Source of the DNA: Candidatus Berkiella aquae
GTDB lineage: Bacteria > Pseudomonadota > Gammaproteobacteria > Berkiellales > Berkiellaceae
Assembly: GCF_001431295.2 (NCBI RefSeq)
Contig: NZ_LKAJ02000001.1
Location: 2,356,001 to 2,420,000, forward strand
DNA length: 64,000 nucleotides
Direction of reading: 5' to 3'
How positions within the stretch are numbered: the stretch's first letter is position 1; every line of letters starts with the position of its first letter. A program made the translations under genes and the position numbers. Under the pieces are notes generated by a model that did not search any database, had not been told where the DNA came from, and worked only from the letters and a program-made list of their open reading frames with translations. Below are positions 15,865 to 24,802 of this stretch, piece by piece.

Positions 15865-18800
15865 TTAAGCAACTCGCTTTCCGGTTTGCTCTCGCAAACT
15901 CACATTGGCGATTTCCATTAACTCCCGTAAAGCCACAGAGTACATGGTAAACTCACGTTTGGTTAATGACTTCAATTCATCAATCATATTCTTCCAACGT
16001 TCAAGCATTTCTTTATGCTGAGCCATCCACGCATCAATTTGCGCTTCGACATTATTCACATCCGGTTGCATCATCATCACAGCGACAGTGAGATTTCTTT
16101 GTTGACGATCAAGATCATCTCTAATCGCGGCTCTGGCAAGTGAATCCCAGTGATTGGCCACAGGATGATGTTTAATTTGCTCGCGGAACCAGCCCAGTTC
16201 TAAACGTGCACCAATCGCATAATAAGTAATTGTGACTAAATCGACAGGCAGATTATGTGTCGTTGCAGCATCAACAATATCTAATGCTGAGAACATAGCG
16301 CTCATTTGTGCGGTTACAAGTGCTGTTTCTTGTGGCACATTCTCTTCCATCAATTCATTGGCGAACTCGAGCAAATATTCTTCAGCCGTGCCCGAAATGG
16401 CATGATGAAGACCTTCGCGAACTAAATCCATCTTCGGTGTAAAATGGTTAATCACTTCTGCGATATCCAAGTTACTAATACGATGGCGTAAGAACCAACG
16501 TGTTCCCCGGCGAACTAAGCGATTTAATTCATGCAACATTTTTACTTGAATATCTGCAGGAACAATAAAATCTAACGCGTTGACTGCTTCACGGAATTTT
16601 ATGGCTCTGAATATTTCTTTGGCTGCAATATAACCACGTACAATTTGGGGAATGGTTGCGCCTGTTTCATCTTGTAATCGATGAATAAAGCCAAGCCCCA
16701 TATCATTGATAATGGAATTTGAAATCTGCATCGCTATTAATTCACGTTTTAGACGGTGCGATTTCATTTGCTCGCTATAACGTTCTTGTAATACCTCTGG
16801 GAATGCACCCACTAATTCATGAGCAATATACTTGTCTTCGGGTACATCCGATGCAAGAATTTCGCTTTTGAGCATGGTTTTACAATAAGCTAATAGTACT
16901 GATAATTCAGGACGTGTTAAGCCTCTTCCACTTTGCTGACGCAATAATAAATCTTCATTTGAAGGTAAAAATTCAAGAGGACGATCAAGATTACTAAATT
17001 GTTCTAAATGATCAATTAACCGACAGTGCATTTGTGCATTCTTCGTTGCATTAAATTCTGCCACGCTAATTGCTTCAATTTGATTTCGATTGTCTTCAAG
17101 TACTAATTCAGAGACTTCTTCTGTCATATCAACTAACAGTTGATTACGTTGTTTTTCAGTTAAATCCCCTGCTGCCACAATACCATTGAGTAAAATTTTA
17201 ATGTTTACTTCATGGTCAGAGCAGTCAACCCCACCGGAGTTATCGATAGCATCGGTGTTAATTTTGCCACCATTTAATGCATATTCAATACGACCCAATT
17301 GCGTAAAACCAAGGTTCCCACCTTCACCGACGATGCTGCAACGTAATTCTTCACCATTCACTCGCAAAGCATCGTTGGATCTATCACCCACATTGGCATT
17401 ATGTTCATAAGAAGCTTTGACGTAAGTACCAATACCACCATTGAACAATAAATCAACTTTTGCCTTCAATAAGGCTCTAATCAATTCCGTTGGCACAATC
17501 TTAGGTTTATTGATCCCTAAAATTTCTTGCATCTCAGGTGACAATGGAATGTATTTAGAAGAACGAGAGAAAACACCGCCCCCTTTAGAGATTAACTTAG
17601 GATCATAGTCTTCCCAAGTTGAACGCGGTAAATGAAAGAGACGATCACGTTCTTTGAAACTTGTCTCTGGATCGGGATTAGGATCTAAGAAGATATGCAC
17701 ATGGTTAAATGCGCCAATCAGCTTAATATGACGCGATAGCAACATACCGTTACCAAATACGTCACCTGCCATATCCCCAATACCCACTACCGTGAAATCG
17801 GTTTTTTGGCAATCAACGCCCAATTCTCTAAAATGTCGTTTAACGGATTCCCAAGCACCTCGAGCCGTGATAGCCATCTTCTTATGGTCATAGCCGGTTG
17901 AACCACCTGATGCGAAGGCATCATCCATCCAGAAGCCATATTCTTTTGATACGCTATTGGCAATATCTGAGAAAGTTGCTGTTCCTTTATCTGCGGCAAC
18001 AACAAGATAAGGATCATCGGCATCGTATCTCACAATATCAACTGGCGGAATGACTTTATTTTCAACCAGGTTGTCAGTGAGATCGAGCAAACCATGAATA
18101 AAGGTTTTATAGCTTTCTATACCTTCTGTCATGATTTCTTCTCGTGTTCCTTTGCTCGGCAAGTTTTTAGGAACAAAACCACCTTTTGCCCCTAAAGGAA
18201 CAATCACCGCATTCTTAACTTGTTGGGCTTTCATTAAACCTAAGACTTCTGTACGGAAATCTTCACGTCGATCGGACCAACGCAAACCACCTCTGGCAAC
18301 TTTTGCTCCTCTTAAATGAACCCCTTCTACTCGAGGAGAATAAACAAAGATTTCATAAAGTGGACGTGGTAGTGGCAATTCCGTTATCGCCGATGGATCA
18401 AATTTTAAAGACAAATAATTTTTCTGATTACCATTCGCTTCTTTCTGGAAGAAATTTGTTCTGATGGTTGCCAGAATGACTTGCATGTAACGACGAATGA
18501 TACGATCTTCATCGATATTTTTAACTTCTTCTAGGCTATTTTTGATCTTCAACCGTAAAGCATTGGCTTGTGAATTACGTTTCTCTTGAGAAAGGCTTGG
18601 ATCAAAACGTGTAACGAATAATGCAACCAAATCGTGCGTTATGTCGGGCACACCAGCAAGCACATCTTCTATATAAGCTTGCGAGAAGGTAAACCCTATC
18701 TGCCATAGGTATTTGGCATAAGCACGTAGCATGGTGACTTGCCGCCAATTAAGCCCTGAGCTCAAGACTAAGCGGTTAAAACCATCACTTTCAGCGTGTC

Positions 18801-20736
18801 GATTCCAAATATGATAAAAAGCTTCTTGGAATATCTCTTTTACAGCATCAACATTTAATTCTTTTCCGGAAGTATGAATCATTCCAAAATCATTAATCCA
18901 CACAATATTCCCTTCTCTTGGGGTAATTTCATGTGGTCTTTCACTTATCACGCGTAATCCCATGCACTCTAACATAGGAATGATATCTGATAAGGGAATT
19001 GATGAATCAGGACTATACAATTTAAAGCGTAAAATTCCCTCTTGTTCATCAATCGGTTGATAAAAACTCATTTCGAGTTTGTTACTATCAGATAATTTCT
19101 GAATGTGCTGCACATCATAAACGGCTGTACGCACATTATAATCGGCACGGTATCCGGCCGGAAAGGCATTACGGTAATTCTGGAAATAACGATTACCTAA
19201 TTCTTCACCAAAATGTTCAGATAAAGCATCACGTAAATTATCTTCCCAAGTACGACTTATTTGTACAATTTTGTCTTGAATTTCATTAACATTGTATTCT
19301 TTTGTCTTGTCATCTTTATAGCGAATCACAAAGTGGATTCTCGCTAAAATAGACTCAGAAAACCGTGTTGAGAATTCTGCTCGATAACCACCCAATTCAT
19401 CGACGAGAATTTTTTGAATCTTCTCGCGTAATTTTGAATTAAAACGTTCTCTTGGTACAAACACTAAGCATGAATACAATCTGGCAAAAGAATCTTTGCG
19501 AATAAACACACGGATCTTTTGTCTTTCTTGTAAATGAATAATCCCAGAAGCAAGATCATATAATTCTTCCACTGTACCATGGAAAAAGTCATCTCGTGGT
19601 AATGTTTCAAGGATATTCAATAACACTTTACCATCGTGACTTTCTTCTTCTACATTGGCACGCTCAAGAATCTTTTGCACTCTTAAACGTAATAGCGGTA
19701 TATATTGTGGACTTCTATTGTATGCAACAGAGGTATAAAGCCCAATAAATTGCTGTTGTCCTACAACGTTACCATTTTCATCAAAACATTTTACAACGAT
19801 AAAATCGGTATAGGTTGGGCGGTGTATTGTAGAAATTCTATCCGTCTTACCTAAAATTAGCGGATGCTTAGAAAGCGCTAACTCTTGCGCTGCTTTGGTC
19901 ATCTCCTGAAAGGGTTCGAAGTAATTTTCACCGAATTTTTTTAGAATACCTAAAGCTGAATCTTTATCAAATGACCATTCATAACTACCATTATTCGTAC
20001 TTAATTTACGACGGCAATAGCCTAAGTAGGTAAAATGGTTATTGTTAATCCATTTTAAAAATTCAATGATTTCTTCATCAAGGTCTTTTTTATTCGATTT
20101 GCTTAAACGATGTTCTAAGTTTTGAATAACTTCGTCCATCGCATTAGCCATCGGCTGCCAATCACCTACCGCAAGGGAGACTTCGTTGATAGTGCCTTCG
20201 ATAGATTTACGCAGTGCTTCAAGAACAGCGGGATCGCTTTGTCTATCGACTTCGATGAAAATCGGCATTTCTGTTGGGCCATTACCATGATTGGATTTGC
20301 CCATGTAAATTTTGTTTATTTGACCTTTTTCATCTCTTTCAATTTTTAAGCCATTGGTATGCAAAATAAGATGAACATTAAATCCTAAGCGATTTAATAC
20401 CATTCCAACGGATTCGATGAGAAAGGGCAAATTATCATTAACGATTTCAATAACCGTGTGTGTTGATTGCCAACCGTGTTGTTCGAACTGCGGATTGTAT
20501 ACACGTACTTTGACTTCATGAGGATGACGGTGATTAATAAAGTGCCAAAACGACACCAAAGCGCCATACAAATCAAGAATGTTGCGCTCAAGCAAATCTT
20601 CTGGGGCAGCACTCAGGTAGTATTGCTTTACAAATGATTCAATTAACTGTGCTTCACTTGTTGGCAATTTATCTTTTACTAGGGCGATTACTCGTCCTAT
20701 CAAGTCTTCACGTGCTTCTTCCAGCTGACGTGTCAT
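15865..20736 (-). CDS. gdhB: NAD-specific glutamate dehydrogenase, large (~180 kDa) type
   Basis: A 1623-residue enzyme of the bacterial NAD-GDH family that deaminates glutamate to 2-oxoglutarate. It has a long N-terminal regulatory half and a catalytic centre with VHLRGAKVARGGLRWSDR, VIVPLGAKGGFVPK, RYDADDPYLVVAADKGTATF, GGSTGYDHK and VGIGDMAGDVFGNGM. Length is usual for the family. Start chosen at ATG 20736 because GAGG lies about eight bases before it; the GTG at 20745 would overlap that site. In an amino-acid-using intracellular bacterium this enzyme feeds glutamate carbon to the TCA cycle, where KorAB also acts on 2-oxoglutarate. Confidence 0.95.
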   Translation of the reverse strand: MTRQLEEAREDLIGRVIALVKDKLPTSEAQLIESFVKQYYLSAAPEDLLERNILDLYGALVSFWHFINHRHPHEVKVRVYNPQFEQHGWQSTHTVIEIVNDNLPFLIESVGMVLNRLGFNVHLILHTNGLKIERDEKGQINKIYMGKSNHGNGPTEMPIFIEVDRQSDPAVLEALRKSIEGTINEVSLAVGDWQPMANAMDEVIQNLEHRLSKSNKKDLDEEIIEFLKWINNNHFTYLGYCRRKLSTNNGSYEWSFDKDSALGILKKFGENYFEPFQEMTKAAQELALSKHPLILGKTDRISTIHRPTYTDFIVVKCFDENGNVVGQQQFIGLYTSVAYNRSPQYIPLLRLRVQKILERANVEEESHDGKVLLNILETLPRDDFFHGTVEELYDLASGIIHLQERQKIRVFIRKDSFARLYSCLVFVPRERFNSKLREKIQKILVDELGGYRAEFSTRFSESILARIHFVIRYKDDKTKEYNVNEIQDKIVQISRTWEDNLRDALSEHFGEELGNRYFQNYRNAFPAGYRADYNVRTAVYDVQHIQKLSDSNKLEMSFYQPIDEQEGILRFKLYSPDSSIPLSDIIPMLECMGLRVISERPHEITPREGNIVWINDFGMIHTSGKELNVDAVKEIFQEAFYHIWNRHAESDGFNRLVLSSGLNWRQVTMLRAYAKYLWQIGFTFSQAYIEDVLAGVPDITHDLVALFVTRFDPSLSQEKRNSQANALRLKIKNSLEEVKNIDEDRIIRRYMQVILATIRTNFFQKEANGNQKNYLSLKFDPSAITELPLPRPLYEIFVYSPRVEGVHLRGAKVARGGLRWSDRREDFRTEVLGLMKAQQVKNAVIVPLGAKGGFVPKNLPSKGTREEIMTEGIESYKTFIHGLLDLTDNLVENKVIPPVDIVRYDADDPYLVVAADKGTATFSDIANSVSKEYGFWMDDAFASGGSTGYDHKKMAITARGAWESVKRHFRELGVDCQKTDFTVVGIGDMAGDVFGNGMLLSRHIKLIGAFNHVHIFLDPNPDPETSFKERDRLFHLPRSTWEDYDPKLISKGGGVFSRSSKYIPLSPEMQEILGINKPKIVPTELIRALLKAKVDLLFNGGIGTYVKASYEHNANVGDRSNDALRVNGEELRCSIVGEGGNLGFTQLGRIEYALNGGKINTDAIDNSGGVDCSDHEVNIKILLNGIVAAGDLTEKQRNQLLVDMTEEVSELVLEDNRNQIEAISVAEFNATKNAQMHCRLIDHLEQFSNLDRPLEFLPSNEDLLLRQQSGRGLTRPELSVLLAYCKTMLKSEILASDVPEDKYIAHELVGAFPEVLQERYSEQMKSHRLKRELIAMQISNSIINDMGLGFIHRLQDETGATIPQIVRGYIAAKEIFRAIKFREAVNALDFIVPADIQVKMLHELNRLVRRGTRWFLRHRISNLDIAEVINHFTPKMDLVREGLHHAISGTAEEYLLEFANELMEENVPQETALVTAQMSAMFSALDIVDAATTHNLPVDLVTITYYAIGARLELGWFREQIKHHPVANHWDSLARAAIRDDLDRQQRNLTVAVMMMQPDVNNVEAQIDAWMAQHKEMLERWKNMIDELKSLTKREFTMYSVALRELMEIANVSLREQTGKRVA

Positions 20737-21021
20737 AACCCACACCTCGTCGCGATGATTTGAATACTCATTATTTTACAGCTTAGGCCTGAAATTAGAT
20801 ACTTCGATTCTTGGACCCTTACTAAGCTAACCTACAAACTTTAAATTTAGTGCAATCATTTTATCGACCATTGAACCAATAAGAAATAGCTATGATTTAA
20901 TGAATTTCGCTATCGATATATGCAGCATTGCTGATAAAATAAATAGTGCAGAAAAACAGAGCATTTTTTGCTAAAAAAAAAAAACTTCTCTCACTGAAAA
21001 TGATTATAGGGTGTTTCCATC
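20737..21021. other. Divergent promoter region between gdhB and the M48 protease gene
   Basis: 285 AT-rich bases with no gene. A run of 12 A lies near 20973-20984, followed by the GGGTG ribosome site for the M48 gene. No clear palindrome or riboswitch was seen. Confidence 0.4.
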
Positions 21022-22203
21022 ATGAAGCGCATTTATCAATTTTTCTTTATTATTATCCTGCTAACTTTTTCAGCATGCGCGCAAAATCCTGTGACGGGGC
21101 GCCATGAATTACAATTTGTGAGTGCTGATAAAGAAATTAAAATGGGCCAAGAGAATTATCTTTATGGCCAACAAGCAAGCGGTGGTCAATATCGCGTTGA
21201 TCCCAAACTTTCAGCTTATGTCCAAAAAATTGGTCAAAAATTGGCCAAGCAAAGTGATAGACCCGATTTACCCTATGAATTCGTCGTCCTAAACGACTCG
21301 GTTCCCAATGCCTGGGCACTGCCTGGCGGTAAAATTGCAGTCAATCGTGGCTTATTAGCTCATCTTGATAATGAAGCAGAACTTGCGGCTGTATTAGGCC
21401 ATGAAATTACCCATGCAGCGGCACGCCATGGCGCAAAAGCGATGGAAAGACAAATTATCATGGCAACAGGCCTCGCTGCTGCCAATGTTGCTATCACTGC
21501 CTCACATAAATCAAGCGATCCTGCCTATAAAGACCAAGCACTCGCAGCTAGCGCATCGGTTGCCGCCGGTTTAATTGGCACTAAATATAGCCGTGAAGCG
21601 GAATTGGAAGCAGATTCCTATGGTATGAATTACATGGTAAAAGCAGGCTATGATCCTCACGCAGCTGTAACCTTGCAAGAAACTTTTGTTAAATTAATGG
21701 ATCAAAAATCTTCCAATTGGGTTGATGGCTTGTTTGCCTCCCACCCTCCGTCTCAAGAGCGCGCCAAAGCCAATCAGCAACGTGCAACTCAAATGCCAAA
21801 AAATTTAGAACTCGGCAAAGAACGCTATCAACAAATGATTGCACAATTAAAGAAAGATCAAACAGCTTATGAAGCTTACGATCAAGGTGTTAAAGCACTC
21901 AAGAAAGAAGAATTGACCCAAGCTTTAACCTTGGCTAATCAAGCTATCGCTCTTGTGCCCAATGAAGCATTATTTTACACCTTGCAAGCCGATATTTTTG
22001 CCAAACGCGATGATAAAGAGAAAGCCATGAGTGCTTACCAAATGGCGATTGAAAAGAATCCCGAGTATTTCTATCACTACCATCAACGGGGCTTATTATT
22101 AGAAAAAATGGGCAAAAAATCAGAAGCCAAAGCAGATTTTGAAAAAGCACAAAAACTGTTACCAACTGAAACCGCGGCGGCTGCGTTAAAAAGGCTGGCT
22201 TAA
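21022..22203 (+). CDS. M48-family metalloprotease lipoprotein with TPR repeats (BepA-like)
   Basis: A 393-residue protein with a lipoprotein-type signal ending at TFSAC (C19), followed by QNPVTGRHELQFVSADKE, a block common at the start of bacterial M48 lipoproteins. The zinc motif is HEITH (127-131) in VLGHEITHAAARHG, and the third-ligand region is EAELEADSYGM. TPR-like repeats occupy about 285-390. BepA/YfgC-type proteins degrade or help fold outer-membrane proteins in the periplasm. It is monocistronic with a GGGTG site before the ATG. The loose lipobox leaves open whether it is lipidated or simply secreted. Confidence 0.88.
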   Translation: MKRIYQFFFIIILLTFSACAQNPVTGRHELQFVSADKEIKMGQENYLYGQQASGGQYRVDPKLSAYVQKIGQKLAKQSDRPDLPYEFVVLNDSVPNAWALPGGKIAVNRGLLAHLDNEAELAAVLGHEITHAAARHGAKAMERQIIMATGLAAANVAITASHKSSDPAYKDQALAASASVAAGLIGTKYSREAELEADSYGMNYMVKAGYDPHAAVTLQETFVKLMDQKSSNWVDGLFASHPPSQERAKANQQRATQMPKNLELGKERYQQMIAQLKKDQTAYEAYDQGVKALKKEELTQALTLANQAIALVPNEALFYTLQADIFAKRDDKEKAMSAYQMAIEKNPEYFYHYHQRGLLLEKMGKKSEAKADFEKAQKLLPTETAAAALKRLA

Positions 22204-22224
22204 CCGTGCTGCGTAGTTGATCGA

Positions 22225-22388
22225 GATAAAAATCCCCCGCTCGCTCCTGCTACGCAGGAGAAGTGCGAGCCGCCCCCTTTTATTCAAAGGGGGCCATCAA
22301 GACGAGGAGCTTTAGTACAATGCCCCCCTGAATAAAAGGAGGCAGCTTGCGGTATGCACATGCATATCGCGAGCGCGGGATTTCTATC
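22225..22388. mobile_element. MITE-like palindromic element (164 bases)
   Basis: Terminal inverted repeats of 20 bases (22225-22244 and 22369-22388) match at 18 positions. Inside, CCTTTTATTCA and TGAATAAAAGG form a second inverted pair, plus local hairpins (CTCCTGCTACGCAGGAG). No coding frame. It fills the space between convergent genes and could act as a bidirectional terminator. A target-site duplication was not clearly seen. Confidence 0.6.
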
Positions 22389-22400
22389 CTGAAAAAGGTC

Positions 22401-23459
22401 TTAGATTATCTCTACAGGATTAACTTGTTTCTGTCTTACATTGGCTTTCACAATATTCGCCAATCCTTGGATCCACAAAGGCTCGGAATTTAAACAAGGC
22501 ACTAAGGTAAAATCTTTGCCACCTAAATCTTGCCATAAACCTTTTGCGCGAATACCAATTTCTTCTAAGGTTTCTAAACAATCCGCAACAAAGGAAGGGC
22601 TTGCAATCAGTAAATTACGTTTACCCCCTTGAATTAATTGAGTCATTGCGGTGGTGAGATCAGGCCCTACCCAGGGAATACGCCCTAAACGTGATTGAAA
22701 GACCACATGATAAGCATTAATCCCTAATGCTTGTGCAATTAAACGTGAGGTTTCATAGCATTGCGCTCGATAACATAAACGATTTTCAGGAGAGATCTGT
22801 GCACAAGGTTGGTTTTGTTGGCAGCTAATTTGGCACTGACTTCCGCCTTTTTCGATTTGCCGCCAAGGCAAGCTATGATAACTAAACAAAATAGAATCCG
22901 GTTGTTTGGCTTCAATGTGGGGCGCAATTAAAGAGACTTGTGCCTTAATGTAATTAGGATCGTGAAAAAAATCGCTCACAATCGATAAATGTGGGATGTG
23001 TTGTTTGGGCAATAAACCTCGCATCACACTCGCAATGGCTGAACCGCTAGCAGCAGAAGAATATTGTGGGAATAAAGGAACAATAATCACTTGTGAGCAT
23101 TGCGCTTTTAATAATTTTTCTGTGGCGCTCCAAATACTGGGCTCACCATAACGCATCCCTAATTCAACTTGATATTGCTCACCTAATTCATCGCGCAATC
23201 CATGCAACAAATCTTGCGAATGGAATAATAAGGGAGAGCCTTTTTCTTGATCCCAAATAGATTGATATGCATTGGTTGTTTTACCGGTACGAAAAGGTAA
23301 AATCACACTATGCAATAAGACCTGGCGAACCCAAACGGGTAGATCGACCACTCGGGCATCGCTTAAAAATTCTTTTAAAAAGGCACGCACCGCTTTCTTA
23401 TCAGCCCGGGCTGGCGTCCCTAAATTAATTAAAAGCACCCCGGTTTTGGTTATAGTCAT
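22401..23459 (-). CDS. hemH: Ferrochelatase
   Basis: A 352-residue cytoplasmic or membrane-associated enzyme that inserts ferrous iron into protoporphyrin IX, the last step of heme b synthesis. Visible: the N-terminal GVLLINLGTPARADKKAVR and FLKEFLSDARVVDLP, VELGMRYGEPSI, VPLFPQYSSAASGS, LFSYHSLPWRQIEKG (conserved histidine), and FQSRLGRIPWVGPDL. Length fits bacterial HemH. It is monocistronic and convergent with the M48 gene, separated by the palindromic element. Confidence 0.95.
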   Translation of the reverse strand: MTITKTGVLLINLGTPARADKKAVRAFLKEFLSDARVVDLPVWVRQVLLHSVILPFRTGKTTNAYQSIWDQEKGSPLLFHSQDLLHGLRDELGEQYQVELGMRYGEPSIWSATEKLLKAQCSQVIIVPLFPQYSSAASGSAIASVMRGLLPKQHIPHLSIVSDFFHDPNYIKAQVSLIAPHIEAKQPDSILFSYHSLPWRQIEKGGSQCQISCQQNQPCAQISPENRLCYRAQCYETSRLIAQALGINAYHVVFQSRLGRIPWVGPDLTTAMTQLIQGGKRNLLIASPSFVADCLETLEEIGIRAKGLWQDLGGKDFTLVPCLNSEPLWIQGLANIVKANVRQKQVNPVEII

Positions 23460-23580
23460 GATTTACCTTACAATCTTATACTCTTCCCAAGCCTATAAGA
23501 CGAGCTGGAAAGTTAATTAAATTACTTGATTGTTATTTCATTGAGATGAATTGTAATCAAAAATAACTAAAGAGAAAACG

Positions 23581-24789
23581 ATGAAGCGCACCTCCTCTCC
23601 CCTGATTGCCACCATTATCTTAATGATCCCCTTTGTGCTCCCGTTGGGGCTTGCATTGGATATGTACTTACCCTCTATCCCTTCAATGAAAGAGGCGCTA
23701 CAAGCTTCTAGCACCATGATTCAATTAACAATGAGCCTCTTTTTGTATACCTTTGGATTTGGGCAACTCGTTGCAGGCCCCATGGCTGATAGCTTTGGCC
23801 GACGTACCGTTATCTTATTAAGCAGCGGTTTATTTATACTAGGCAGTCTAGTTTGCGCCTTAACCAGCAGGATTGAAATATTACTTTTTGGCAGAATATT
23901 ACAAGCTTTAGGTGCTTGTGGTACCCAAGTTGTTGCCATGGCAATGGTACGTGATCAGTATGAGAACATGAATGCCACCATTATTTTTACTTCGCTTAAA
24001 GCAGCCATGGCACTGGCTCCTATTGCTGCGCCTATTTTAGGCGCCTACTTACAAGTCCATTATGGCTGGCAAGCAACCTTTATAGTGTTATTAACCTATG
24101 GCATAGCGCTATGGCTTTTGGGCTTTTTTAAATTGGAAGAAACGCTGATTAAAAAAATTGCTTTTTCTTTTCGGGATAGAATCCAAAAACCTTATGCAAC
24201 CTTTATCAAACATTATGGCTTTATGTATTTTGCGGTGTGTGCCATGACAGCCCAAGCTGCAATGTTTGGTTATTTTTCATTATCCCCTCGATTTTTTATG
24301 ATGGAGCACAGCTTATCGGTTTCGACTTTTGCTTTGTTATTTAGTTGCAATGCTGCATTCTTTTTAACAACAGGTTCGATGATTGGGAAATTGATTTATC
24401 GTTTCGGGTTTAGGCAGAGTACCTTCATTGGGGCCATCATGCTATGCATTAGCGCCTTGATGATGTTAATCGGCCATCACTACTTTAATCATTTTTTTAT
24501 TTTATTTATTCCCAATTTACTCGCCAGTGCGAGTGCCGCGATGCTACTAGGAGCCAGTGCCAGTGGGGCGCTGATGCCATTTAAACAAAATGCAGGCGCC
24601 GCTTCTGCCCTTTTTGGTTGTATTGAATTTATTGGTGGTGGTTTATTAGGTGGCATTGCCATCTGGGGTGAGAAGATCACTGTTATGCCTTTAGGTAGCT
24701 TATTACTTACCCTAGGTTTGGGTCTTATTTTGATCAATATCCTCTGTATCGAAAAGATTTCATCAACTGAATCAAAGTCGATATCCTGA
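23581..24789 (+). CDS. Bcr/CflA-family MFS drug efflux transporter
   Basis: A 402-residue transporter with about 12 hydrophobic segments. The MFS signature between helices 2 and 3 is GPMADSFGRRTVILLSSG, preceded by LGLALDMYLPSIPSM, the start typical of the Bcr/CflA group (proton-coupled efflux of bicyclomycin, chloramphenicol and similar compounds). The helix 4-5 region has QALGACGTQVVAMAMVRD. It starts 121 bases from the divergent hemH start. Substrate cannot be told from sequence. Confidence 0.88.
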   Translation: MKRTSSPLIATIILMIPFVLPLGLALDMYLPSIPSMKEALQASSTMIQLTMSLFLYTFGFGQLVAGPMADSFGRRTVILLSSGLFILGSLVCALTSRIEILLFGRILQALGACGTQVVAMAMVRDQYENMNATIIFTSLKAAMALAPIAAPILGAYLQVHYGWQATFIVLLTYGIALWLLGFFKLEETLIKKIAFSFRDRIQKPYATFIKHYGFMYFAVCAMTAQAAMFGYFSLSPRFFMMEHSLSVSTFALLFSCNAAFFLTTGSMIGKLIYRFGFRQSTFIGAIMLCISALMMLIGHHYFNHFFILFIPNLLASASAAMLLGASASGALMPFKQNAGAASALFGCIEFIGGGLLGGIAIWGEKITVMPLGSLLLTLGLGLILINILCIEKISSTESKSIS

Positions 24790-24802
24790 AATACTTTGGA
24801 CG

